The notes beneath the pieces were generated by a model, which had not been told where the DNA came from, searched no databases, and saw nothing but the letters and a program-made list of their open reading frames with translations. A DNA stretch of 54,444 nt from an uncultured Lachnospiraceae bacterium. Lineage in GTDB: Bacteria; Bacillota; Clostridia; Lachnospirales; Lachnospiraceae. Of the stretch, positions 1-7,248 are shown piece by piece. The stretch spans positions 11,357 to 65,800 of the forward strand of contig CAJUDX010000009.1 in NCBI GenBank assembly GCA_910584785.1, in the 5' to 3' direction. Both the position numbers and the translations under genes were made by a program. The stretch's first letter is position 1. Each line of letters begins with the position of its first letter.

Positions 1-163
1 GCACCTGGAATACCTGAACTTAGACCGCCTAATTGGCGGTGAGCTTTTACAGTAAACCTTCATGCGCCCAAAAGTGGTCGTATCACCATAAATAAACGTC
101 TGCTGGCGCACCTGGAATACCTGAACTTAGACCGCCTAATTGGCGGTGAGCTTTTACAGTAAT
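1..163 (-). repeat. 107-bp multi-hairpin tandem repeat, left array
   Basis: The segment at 1-50 recurs at 108-157, giving a 107-bp period. The array is cut by the window edge, so the copy number is unknown. Read on the minus strand it begins a few bases after the stop codon of the transporter gene at 164. Each unit holds a short hairpin (ACCGCC/GGCGGT, 5-base loop) and a longer arm pair (GTGCGCC with GGGCGCAT) enclosing a smaller dyad. The same element, in the same orientation relative to its upstream gene, occurs at 43944-44165. No reading frame runs through it. It could be a structured 3' UTR RNA or a dispersed chromosomal repeat. Confidence 0.9.
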
Positions 164-1414
164 CTAAGCTTCCACCGCACCGCCTGCAATTCTCTTTTCC
201 AGCCAGTCTTTTCCTTCAACCAGCCGGGCAATAATCATGGAAGCAATCGTATCTCCGCTTGCGTTCAGACAGGTTGCTGCCGGGTCAACCAGGAATCCAA
301 TGGTGGCAATCAGCGGGAAGGCTTCTGCCGGGAATCCAAACAGGCTGACAATCAGCATTTCTCCAACCAGTCCGCCGCCCGGTGCGCCGGATAATACAAA
401 TGCGCTTAAGATGGCAACCACGATGGACATTGCATAGGTTCCAACTCAGGTATAGGGCATCTGGAAAACGCCGAAAAGGAAGGCAATTTTGGTAATCGAG
501 GACAATACCGATCCGTCCATGTGCATGGTTGCACCCATAGGAAGAACGATGTTGCTGATATCATCCGGGACACCGATTTTTTTGCAGGCTTCCATGTTGA
601 CCGGAAGAGTAGCAACCGAACTTTGTGTGGCAAATGCGGTAACTGCCGGGTTAAAGATATGTTTGAGCATACGGCGGATGCCAAGCTTCCCTGCTGCAAA
701 ATAGCTGTAAAGCGGGAAGAAAATCAGGACGTAAACGGCACACATCGGGTAGTAAACCAGCATGGTTCTTCCGTAATCGCCGATTAACTGAGGCCCAAAT
801 TCTCCGACCAGGTTGGCAAAATACGCGCCCAGACCGATGGGGGCAAGTTTCATAATCATATCGACCATCAGCATAATAATATCATTCAGGTTATTTAAAA
901 GCTTTCCTGCCCAGCTTTCCTCACCGCCGCATTTTGCCACAGCAAAACCGGACATAATGGCAAATACAATAATCGGGAGCATGTTGCTGCGGCTCATTAA
1001 TCCGCTGAAATCATTGACGGTAAGAGAATTGACAATCATATCGCTGATGCTTGATGCTTCAGCCATTTCCGACGAACCCATGGCAATTGCCGTGTTGGCT
1101 GCCGGGGGCCAGATGTTTACGACCACAAGAACCAGGGCCGCGGCAAATCCACCGGTTACGATAAAGGTACAGACCAGACTTCCCAGGATTTTTCCCAGAC
1201 GCTTCATATTGACCATATTTCCCACGGCGGTTGTGATGGATACGTAAACCATGGGAACGACAATCGTAAACATCAGGTTCAGGAAAATATCGCCGAGCGG
1301 TGCAAGAACCGTCGCTTTTTCTCCTAAAACCATACCAAGAACTGCTCCGATAAAGATGCCGCCTAGAAGCAGCAGCGGAAATTTATAACTGTCCCAGATT
1401 TTTTTTGCATTCAT
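164..1414 (-). pseudogene. Dicarboxylate/amino-acid:cation symporter (DAACS), interrupted by in-frame TGA
   Basis: This is a sodium- or proton-coupled carboxylate/amino-acid importer of the inner membrane, about 416 codons. The ATG at 1414 follows AGGAGTTACTT. The hydrophobic segments and the motif VSGAPGGG-like 'LSGAPGGGLVGEML', followed by 'FLVDPAATCLNASGDT', are typical of the C-terminal substrate and cation site of the family. An in-frame TGA at 446-448 splits the frame after QMPYT, and translation resumes in the same frame with VGTYAMSIVVAIL, so no indel is involved. Family members usually carry a glycine-like residue here, and one base change from GGA would give TGA. A longer in-frame start at 1531 would only add a low-complexity Lys/Gln/Asn/Thr tail. 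The gene lies 142 bp downstream of patB on the same strand and may share its transcript. It could be a real nonsense mutation or a sequencing error. Confidence 0.85.
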
Positions 1415-1467
1415 AAGTAACTCCTTTGACGAAGGTGTGTTATTTGTTTTTGGTTTTGTTTGTTTTG

Positions 1468-1514
1468 GTGCTGTTTGGTTTTTGTGCTGTTTGATTTTAT
1501 GCTGCTTGGTTTTT
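1468..1514. repeat. Short A/T-rich tandem repeat in patB-transporter spacer
   Basis: About three units of 15-16 bp, reading GTGCTGTTTGGTTTTT on the plus strand, lie between patB and the transporter. They sit in a stretch (1436-1530) whose minus-strand mRNA would be almost free of G and rich in AAAC. It would form an unstructured leader just before the transporter ribosome site. Confidence 0.75.
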
Positions 1515-1556
1515 ATGTTGTTTTTTTGCATGATTTATTTTATTGAGGTGGTGAAC

Positions 1557-2729
1557 TTACTTTCTTGCATCAACGGCTTCTTTTAACTGCTTCATTGCCT
1601 GCTGTAAAATGTTTCTTGGACAGGCGGCATTTAAGCGCATAAATCCGGTGAGGCTTCTGCCGAAGGTATAGCCTTCATTTAATCCCAGCCCGGCTTCTTC
1701 AATCATAAATTTTCGTAAGCCTTCATTATCCATACCAAGTTCGCGGCAGTCCAGCCACATCAGGTAGGTTGCATCCGGGACGTTGACCTTAATCTGCGGA
1801 ATATTTTTCTCGCAGAAGGAGCGTACATATTCAAAGTTGCCGTCTAAATAGACAAGAAGCTGCTCCAGCCATTCTTCACCCTCGTTAAAGGCGGCTTCCA
1901 TGGCTGCGGAACTGAAGGCGTTATTTCGCTGGATATCCATGTTCATCCAGAAGCGGTCAAAGATATCCTTGGTTTCTTTGTCCGGGAATACGGTTGTGGA
2001 TGCCTGAAGCCCAGACAGGTTAAAGGTCTTTGTTCCGGAAATGCAGCTGATGATTTTTCCGGCGATTTCCTTTGAAACGGTTGCGGTCGGGATGTGCTTT
2101 TTCCCGTGGAAGATCAAGTCGGAGTGAATTTCATCCGAAACCAGGAGAACATTATTGGCAATACAGATATCCGCCATCCGACGAAGATCTTCCTTCGTCC
2201 ACACAATGCCAAGCGGGTTGTGCGGGCTGCACAGCAAAAAGATTTTTACTTCTTTTGCTTTCTGTTCAAAATCTTCGAAGTCAACACCCCAGTGACCATC
2301 TTTTTCGACAAGCTGATTTTCCACGACCTCCCGTCCCCAGGCTTCGGTAACGTCATAAAATTCCGAGTAGACCGGCGTTTGAATCATTACCTTTTCGCCG
2401 GGCTTGCTGAACAGATTGACGATGGCGGACAGGGCAGGAACCACACCTAAAGACCAGCTGACCAGGTTCTTGTCAATTTTCCATCCATTGCGTCGCTCCT
2501 GCCAGCTGCAGATGGCGTCAAAGTAGCTGTCCGGGCGGGAGGTGTAGCCCCAGATGCCTTCATCTGCCCTGCGCTTCATCGCGTCGATAATCGGCTGCGC
2601 CGTCCGAAAATCCATATCGGCAACCCAGAGGGGGATAACCTTGTCGGTTCCGAATTTTTTAACTCGTTCATCATACTTTGCTGCGCGGTTTCCATTGCGG
2701 TCAATGACCTGGTCGAAATTATACTTCAT
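1557..2729 (-). CDS. patB: PatB/MalY-type PLP-dependent C-S lyase (cystathionine beta-lyase)
   Basis: This is a fold-type I PLP aminotransferase-like enzyme of the MalY/PatB group, which splits cystathionine or cysteine into pyruvate, ammonia and a thiol or sulfide in the cytoplasm. The 390-residue length is normal for the family. The N-terminus has the WVADMDF motif of the group, and the PLP lysine lies in SGTKTFNLSGLQ (about residue 234). The PLP-contacting motifs CSPHNPLG and VSDEIHSDL are present. The ATG at 2729 is preferred to an upstream in-frame start because AGAGGAGC sits just before it. It is followed on the same strand by the broken DAACS transporter, which suggests import and breakdown of a sulfur amino acid. 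The MalY-type repressor function known in E. coli cannot be judged here. Confidence 0.9.
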   Translation of the reverse strand: MKYNFDQVIDRNGNRAAKYDERVKKFGTDKVIPLWVADMDFRTAQPIIDAMKRRADEGIWGYTSRPDSYFDAICSWQERRNGWKIDKNLVSWSLGVVPALSAIVNLFSKPGEKVMIQTPVYSEFYDVTEAWGREVVENQLVEKDGHWGVDFEDFEQKAKEVKIFLLCSPHNPLGIVWTKEDLRRMADICIANNVLLVSDEIHSDLIFHGKKHIPTATVSKEIAGKIISCISGTKTFNLSGLQASTTVFPDKETKDIFDRFWMNMDIQRNNAFSSAAMEAAFNEGEEWLEQLLVYLDGNFEYVRSFCEKNIPQIKVNVPDATYLMWLDCRELGMDNEGLRKFMIEEAGLGLNEGYTFGRSLTGFMRLNAACPRNILQQAMKQLKEAVDARK

Positions 2730-2975
2730 TGTCGATGCTCCTCTCGTGATATTTAATTTTTCCTCGATTTTTTCATTCATTATTTCATCAATTATTTTAC
2801 TTTTCTGGCTGCACACATCATCCGGTCGGTTTGCTGTGCGGGTACGTTTTTGGTGATGTTATCTTTGATTTTCTTTATGCCAATATAAAAAGCAAAAGAC
2901 GTGCCAAAAAATAAAAAATTGTGAAAAAAATAAAAAAGAGAGGATAAAGCAGAAAAAAATTAGTAAACTTTCTTT

Positions 2976-3005
2976 ATTATAAGGGGAAAGTATGGTATAA
3001 ATGAA
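2976..3005 (-). promoter_or_regulatory. Candidate promoter for patB
   Basis: On the minus strand TATAAT (plus-strand ATTATA at 2976-2981) lies 18 bp downstream of a weak -35, TTCATT (3000-3005). The transcript would have a leader of about 240 bases. The -10 is strong and the -35 is poor. Confidence 0.4.
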
Positions 3006-3072
3006 GGGGAGGAGGAAGTGGGCTGGATGTGGGGAAAATTTAGGTGAAGATAGTGAAGGATTGACCATTTGA

Positions 3073-3120
3073 TATAAATTTAACCTTTTGGAACGGGGAT
3101 GTTATAAGTTTAACCATTTG
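3073..3120. repeat. 18-bp direct repeats upstream of the macro-domain gene
   Basis: TATAAATTTAACCTTTTG (3073-3090) and TATAAGTTTAACCATTTG (3103-3120) differ at two positions and start 30 bp apart, close to three helical turns. A further ACCATTTGA is at 3064-3072. The spacing suggests an operator for the downstream cassette. The rest of the gap from 2730 to 3186 is AT-rich and holds no convincing gene. Confidence 0.55.
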
Positions 3121-3186
3121 AATGACCAGGAATAGGAAGCAGCCCCTAATTGGTTATCTGCCGAATATTTGGAAAGGATGGAATGG

Positions 3187-4296
3187 ATGTATAGGATAAA
3201 GACAGTAAAAGGCGATATAACAAAGATTACAGATGTGCAGGCAGTGGTGAATGCTGCAAACAACTCTCTTCTCGGTGGAGGAGGTGTTGATGGGGCGATA
3301 CATCGTGCAGCGGGGCCGGAACTTTTAGCAGAGTGCAGGACACTTCATGGATGTAAAACCGGAGAGGCTAAGATTACAAAGGCATATAACCTGCCATGCG
3401 ATTATGTGATACATACTGTAGGACCGATTTGGAATGGTGGAAGAAACAGGGAAGAAGAAGTCCTTGCAAGCTGTTATTTTCATTCTATGAAGCTGGCTTT
3501 AGAGTATGGAATAAGAAAGATTGCATTTCCTTCTATATCAACCGGAGTATATCATTTCCCAGTTGAACTTGCAGCAAAGATAGCAGTAAAGACAGTAAGC
3601 AGATTCCTAAATGATAACCCTGACCGTTTTGACCTTGTTGAGTGGGTGTTGTTTGATTCTGTAACAGAAGGAATTTATGAAACAGAAGTTGATAAGTTAT
3701 TTATGAAAACGGATAAGACAATTAACTATTACAATATGAATGCAAAGGAATTTGCCTCAGGTACTTTGGTTGTGGATTTTGAACTTACGCAGAAAACATT
3801 TATAAGTAAATTATCTAAGGGAGCACTAATTCTTGATTTTGGCTGTGGCTCAGGACGTGATACAAAATACTTTATTTCACAGGGCTATCAGGTCGATGCA
3901 ATAGATGGTTCAGTTGAACTGTGTAAGCTGGCAAGTGAATATACGGGAATTGATGTGAAAAATATATTATTTAATGAATTTTCGCAAAACGAAAAATATG
4001 ATGCTATATGGGCGTGTTCTTCCATTTTACATTTGCCGTTAAATGAACTTTTGGATGTTATGCATAGAATGATGATGGCATTAAAAAATAATGGGATTAT
4101 TTATACTTCTTTTAAGTACGGAACATTTGAAGGTGAGAGAAACGGACGTTATTTTACAGATATGACCGAAGAAACTTTTGCAGATTTTATTAAACTGATA
4201 GATAATGTTATGATAGAAGAACTGTGGATTACATCCGATGTAAGACCAGAACGAGGTGAAGAAAAATGGCTCAATATAATTTTACGAAAGAAATAG
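3187..4296 (+). CDS. Macro domain fused to class I SAM-dependent methyltransferase
   Basis: A two-domain protein of about 369 residues. Residues 1-170 form a macro domain (VKGDITK, VVNAANNSLLGGGGVDGAIH, PSISTGVYHFP), a fold that binds ADP-ribose and often removes it from proteins or nucleic acids. Residues from about 190 form a Rossmann methyltransferase with the SAM motif LDFGCGSGRDTKYF near residue 216. ATG 3187 gives the normal macro-domain N-terminus and has AAAGGA about 8 bp upstream; TTG 3169 and ATG 3178 are in-frame alternatives. The gene overlaps the next by 31 bp, so the two are probably co-translated. GC content is visibly below that of the flanking genes, which suggests transfer. 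The methyl acceptor is unknown. No DarT-like ADP-ribosyltransferase is adjacent. Confidence 0.85.
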   Translation: MYRIKTVKGDITKITDVQAVVNAANNSLLGGGGVDGAIHRAAGPELLAECRTLHGCKTGEAKITKAYNLPCDYVIHTVGPIWNGGRNREEEVLASCYFHSMKLALEYGIRKIAFPSISTGVYHFPVELAAKIAVKTVSRFLNDNPDRFDLVEWVLFDSVTEGIYETEVDKLFMKTDKTINYYNMNAKEFASGTLVVDFELTQKTFISKLSKGALILDFGCGSGRDTKYFISQGYQVDAIDGSVELCKLASEYTGIDVKNILFNEFSQNEKYDAIWACSSILHLPLNELLDVMHRMMMALKNNGIIYTSFKYGTFEGERNGRYFTDMTEETFADFIKLIDNVMIEELWITSDVRPERGEEKWLNIILRKK

Positions 4297-6749
4297 AAAG
4301 TAATTATGAAACAACAGTTGAGTCAACGGATGTAATGACAGGTGGCAGAGATCAAAGCCGGTTTTTATATTATCAGCTTAAAATGAGTATGCTCAAAGCC
4401 AAAGGAATAGATATTATAGTATCTTTCCTTATGGAATCCGGCATACGAATGATTTTGAATGATATTAGAAATGCTTTGGACAGAGGCGTTCCGGTGCGGA
4501 TTTTGACGGGAAATTATCTGGGGATTACGCAGCCATCAGCACTTTACCTGATAAGAAGGGAATTGGGTAATCGCATTGATTTAAGATTCTATAATGATAA
4601 AAGAAGATCATTTCATCCTAAAGCATATATATTTCATTATGAAAATGCAAGTGAAATTTACATAGGTTCATCAAATCTTTCAAGAAGCGCATTAACATCG
4701 GGAATTGAATGGAATTATCGTTTTAACAGTATAGTGGATAATAAAAATTATCAGTTATTTTATTATACCTTTGAAGATTTGTTTTTCCACCATTCGATTA
4801 TTATTGATGATGATGAACTGCGTCGATATTCAAAGAACTGGCATAAACCAGCTATCGCTAAAGATTTGGCTAAATATGATCATTTTGAGGAACGTATTGA
4901 TACAAAAGTTGAATTATTATTTCAGCCAAGAGGAATACAAATAGAGGCATTATGTGCATTAGAAGACAGCAGAGCCGAGGGTGCAAGCAAAGGACTTGTT
5001 CAGGCGGCTACAGGGGTTGGAAAAACATATTTGGCAGCATTTGATTCCGCAAAATTTAACAGGGTTTTGTTTGTGGCACACAGGGAGGAAATACTAAAAC
5101 AGGCAGCGGCTTCATTTAGGAATGTACGGAAGTCGGAGGATTATGGTTTTTTTTACGGAAAGCGGAAGGATACAGATAAGTCGGTTATTTTTGCCTCCGT
5201 TGCAACATTGGGAAGAGCAGAGTATTTAAAAGAGAAATACTTTTCGGAGGATTATTTTGATTATATTGTTATTGATGAGTTTCATCATGCGGTAAATGAA
5301 CAATATAGAAAAATTGTAAACTATTTTAAACCAAAGTTTATGCTTGGACTTACAGCAACTCCTGAACGTATGGATGGCAAGAATATTTATGAGATTTGTG
5401 ATTATAATGTGCCGTATGAAATTTCTTTAAAAGAGGCAATAAATAAAGGTATCTTAGTTCCGTTTCATTATTATGGTGTTTATGATGAAACGGATTATGC
5501 CGGACTACATTTGGTAAAGGGGAGATATGACGAAAGAGAATTAACGGAGATTTATAAAAATAATGGCAGGAGATATGAATTAATCTACAAGCATTACAGA
5601 AAATATCGTTCTAAGAGAGCATTGGGTTTTTGCTGTTCCAGACAACATGCAGAAGAAATGGCTAAAGAATTTTGTAATCGAGGAATTGCATCTGTGGCTG
5701 TGTACAGTAATGCGGATGGGGAATTTTCAGAGGATAGAGAAAAAGCCATTGAAAAGTTGAAGAATCAGGAAATAAATGTGATATTTTCAGTAGATATGTT
5801 TAATGAAGGATTGGATATTGCTTCACTTGATTTGGTTATGTTTCTAAGACCCACCGAGTCGCCTATCGTATTTTTGCAACAGCTAGGACGGGGACTTCGT
5901 ACATACAAGGGAAAGGAATATCTGAATGTTTTAGACTTTATTGGGAATTATGAAAAAGCAGGAAAATCATCATTTTTGCTTGGCGGAGAAAGTGCGCTTA
6001 GCGGAAAACGGGATGGAAGCTGCAGTGATGTCGAGTATCCTGATGATTGTATTGTTGATTTTGATGTGCGATTAATCGATTTATTTAAGGAATTAGATAA
6101 AAAATCTTTAACGGTAAAAGAACGAATCCATCACGAATATTTTCGTGTAAAAGAACTGTTAGACGGAAAAACTCCTACCAGAATGGAACTGTTCACCTAT
6201 ATGGAAGATGACGTTTATCAATATTGTATAAAAAATGCAAAGGAAAATCCATTTAGGCATTATTTGGATTATCTGTATGGTTTAAATGAATTATCGGAGG
6301 AGGAAAAAGAACTATACGCAGGGATTGGTAAAGAGTTTTTGACATTAATTGAAACGACGGATATGTCAAAGGTTTATAAAATGCCTGTTTTGTATTCCTT
6401 TTATAATCATGGAGATGTTTTGCTGGAGGTTACAGAAATGCAGGTTCTTGCGTGCTGGAAAGAGTTTTTCGATAAAAATAAAAATTGGCAGGATTTTTCG
6501 GATAATATTACTTATAAGGACTATAAAAGCATGACAGATAAGCAGCATCTGGCGAAGGCAAAAACAATGCCAATCAAGTTTTTAAAAGCATCTGGAAAAG
6601 GATTTTTTATTGACAAAGAGGGATATGCATTGGCACTAAGAGAAGATTTAAAGGATGTTATTAGAAATTCTGCGTTCTGTGATCATATGAAGGATATTTT
6701 AGAGTACAGGACAATGAATTATTATCGCAGGCGATATGAACAAGAATAA
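4266..6749 (+). CDS. PLD-like nuclease domain plus SF2 helicase, 827 aa
   Basis: Residues about 20-190 resemble the phospholipase-D-like domain attached to many DEAD/DEAH helicases (FHPKAYIFH near residue 114, then GSSNLSRSAL). A superfamily 2 helicase core follows: Walker A ATGVGKT (about 248), DEFHH box (about 335), GLTATPER (about 360) and motif VI QQLGRGLR (about 537). The last 230 residues form an alpha-helical extension like those of helicases of this architecture. The ATG lies inside the end of the macro-methyltransferase gene after GAGGTGAAG. It probably unwinds and cuts or remodels nucleic acid. A defence or repair role is inferred from the domain set and the AT-rich, isolated location; it is not shown by the sequence. 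Confidence 0.85.
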   Translation: MAQYNFTKEIESNYETTVESTDVMTGGRDQSRFLYYQLKMSMLKAKGIDIIVSFLMESGIRMILNDIRNALDRGVPVRILTGNYLGITQPSALYLIRRELGNRIDLRFYNDKRRSFHPKAYIFHYENASEIYIGSSNLSRSALTSGIEWNYRFNSIVDNKNYQLFYYTFEDLFFHHSIIIDDDELRRYSKNWHKPAIAKDLAKYDHFEERIDTKVELLFQPRGIQIEALCALEDSRAEGASKGLVQAATGVGKTYLAAFDSAKFNRVLFVAHREEILKQAAASFRNVRKSEDYGFFYGKRKDTDKSVIFASVATLGRAEYLKEKYFSEDYFDYIVIDEFHHAVNEQYRKIVNYFKPKFMLGLTATPERMDGKNIYEICDYNVPYEISLKEAINKGILVPFHYYGVYDETDYAGLHLVKGRYDERELTEIYKNNGRRYELIYKHYRKYRSKRALGFCCSRQHAEEMAKEFCNRGIASVAVYSNADGEFSEDREKAIEKLKNQEINVIFSVDMFNEGLDIASLDLVMFLRPTESPIVFLQQLGRGLRTYKGKEYLNVLDFIGNYEKAGKSSFLLGGESALSGKRDGSCSDVEYPDDCIVDFDVRLIDLFKELDKKSLTVKERIHHEYFRVKELLDGKTPTRMELFTYMEDDVYQYCIKNAKENPFRHYLDYLYGLNELSEEEKELYAGIGKEFLTLIETTDMSKVYKMPVLYSFYNHGDVLLEVTEMQVLACWKEFFDKNKNWQDFSDNITYKDYKSMTDKQHLAKAKTMPIKFLKASGKGFFIDKEGYALALREDLKDVIRNSAFCDHMKDILEYRTMNYYRRRYEQE

Positions 6750-6763
6750 TAGTATTGATACAG

Positions 6764-6886
6764 ATGCATATAATCAGCAGAGTTCTTGCTAAATATAAAA
6801 TTGATGATTATGTTCACATAGTAACGGCATACTATCCAAGTAAAGAAAAGTTTGAATCGGACATGAAAACAAGAAGGGAGCATTGA
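6764..6886 (+). pseudogene. 3' remnant of a DUF4258-type toxin gene
   Basis: A 40-codon frame ends with VHIVTAYYPSKEKFESDMKT and a short basic tail. This resembles the C-terminus of DUF4258 proteins, RelE/MqsR-like toxins that normally have about 80-110 residues. The N-terminal half is missing and no ribosome site precedes the ATG. The frame starts 15 bp after the helicase stop, so the toxin was probably truncated when the helicase cassette joined here. The intact partner-like gene follows 2 bp downstream. Confidence 0.65.
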
Positions 6887-6888
6887 TT

Positions 6889-7113
6889 ATGTGTTTTTAT
6901 TGTAAAGGCAATATGAAATCAAGTGTTACGACACATGTTGTAAATGATAACGGCTGTGTGATCGTAATTAAAAATGTGCCATGCGAGGAATGTGAACAGT
7001 GTGGAGAAGTAGAATATTCGGATGAAGTGATGAAACATTTGGATGATATTGTAAGTCATGCAAAAAAATTCGTGCAGGAAATTTCAGTTGTTGATTATTC
7101 TAAAGTTGCATAA
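6889..7113 (+). CDS. YgiT/MqsA-like zinc-finger protein (orphan antitoxin)
   Basis: A small protein of 74 residues with two CxxC pairs (MCFYCKGNM and CEECEQCGEVEYSD), the zinc-binding pattern of YgiT-type domains found at the N-terminus of MqsA antitoxins. ATG 6889 follows AGAAGGGAG; an in-frame TTG lies 6 bp upstream. It lacks the C-terminal HTH of full MqsA, as is common in partners of DUF4258 toxins. The toxin gene just upstream keeps only its 3' end, so this antitoxin may be orphaned or may act as a repressor only. Confidence 0.75.
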   Translation: MCFYCKGNMKSSVTTHVVNDNGCVIVIKNVPCEECEQCGEVEYSDEVMKHLDDIVSHAKKFVQEISVVDYSKVA

Positions 7114-7161
7114 AAGAAAGGTATTTTTTAACTTAAAAAGAATAATTAGGGAATCACATCA

Positions 7162-7190
7162 TTGACATATTTTTTTCTACAAACTAAAGC
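7162..7190 (+). promoter_or_regulatory. Candidate promoter for CoA-disulfide reductase
   Basis: A perfect -35 TTGACA (7162-7167) is followed after 17 bp by a poor -10, TAAAGC (7185-7190). The leader would be about 55 bases. Confidence 0.4.
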
Positions 7191-7248
7191 ATAGTTACGC
7201 AAGGGACCTTCATCCCCAATCTATCAAGCAGGAAAGCGAGGAAAAACC

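Noticed and set aside
446..448. Selenocysteine codon
   Set aside because: The family does not have cysteine here and no downstream SECIS-type hairpin is evident.
2859..3068. Small minus-strand reading frame
   Set aside because: AT-rich, no ribosome site, biased hydrophobic composition and no recognisable family; probably chance.
3187..4296. DarTG or Thoeris antiphage system
   Set aside because: No DarT ADP-ribosyltransferase, TIR or SIR2 domain is adjacent; only the macro domain is shared.
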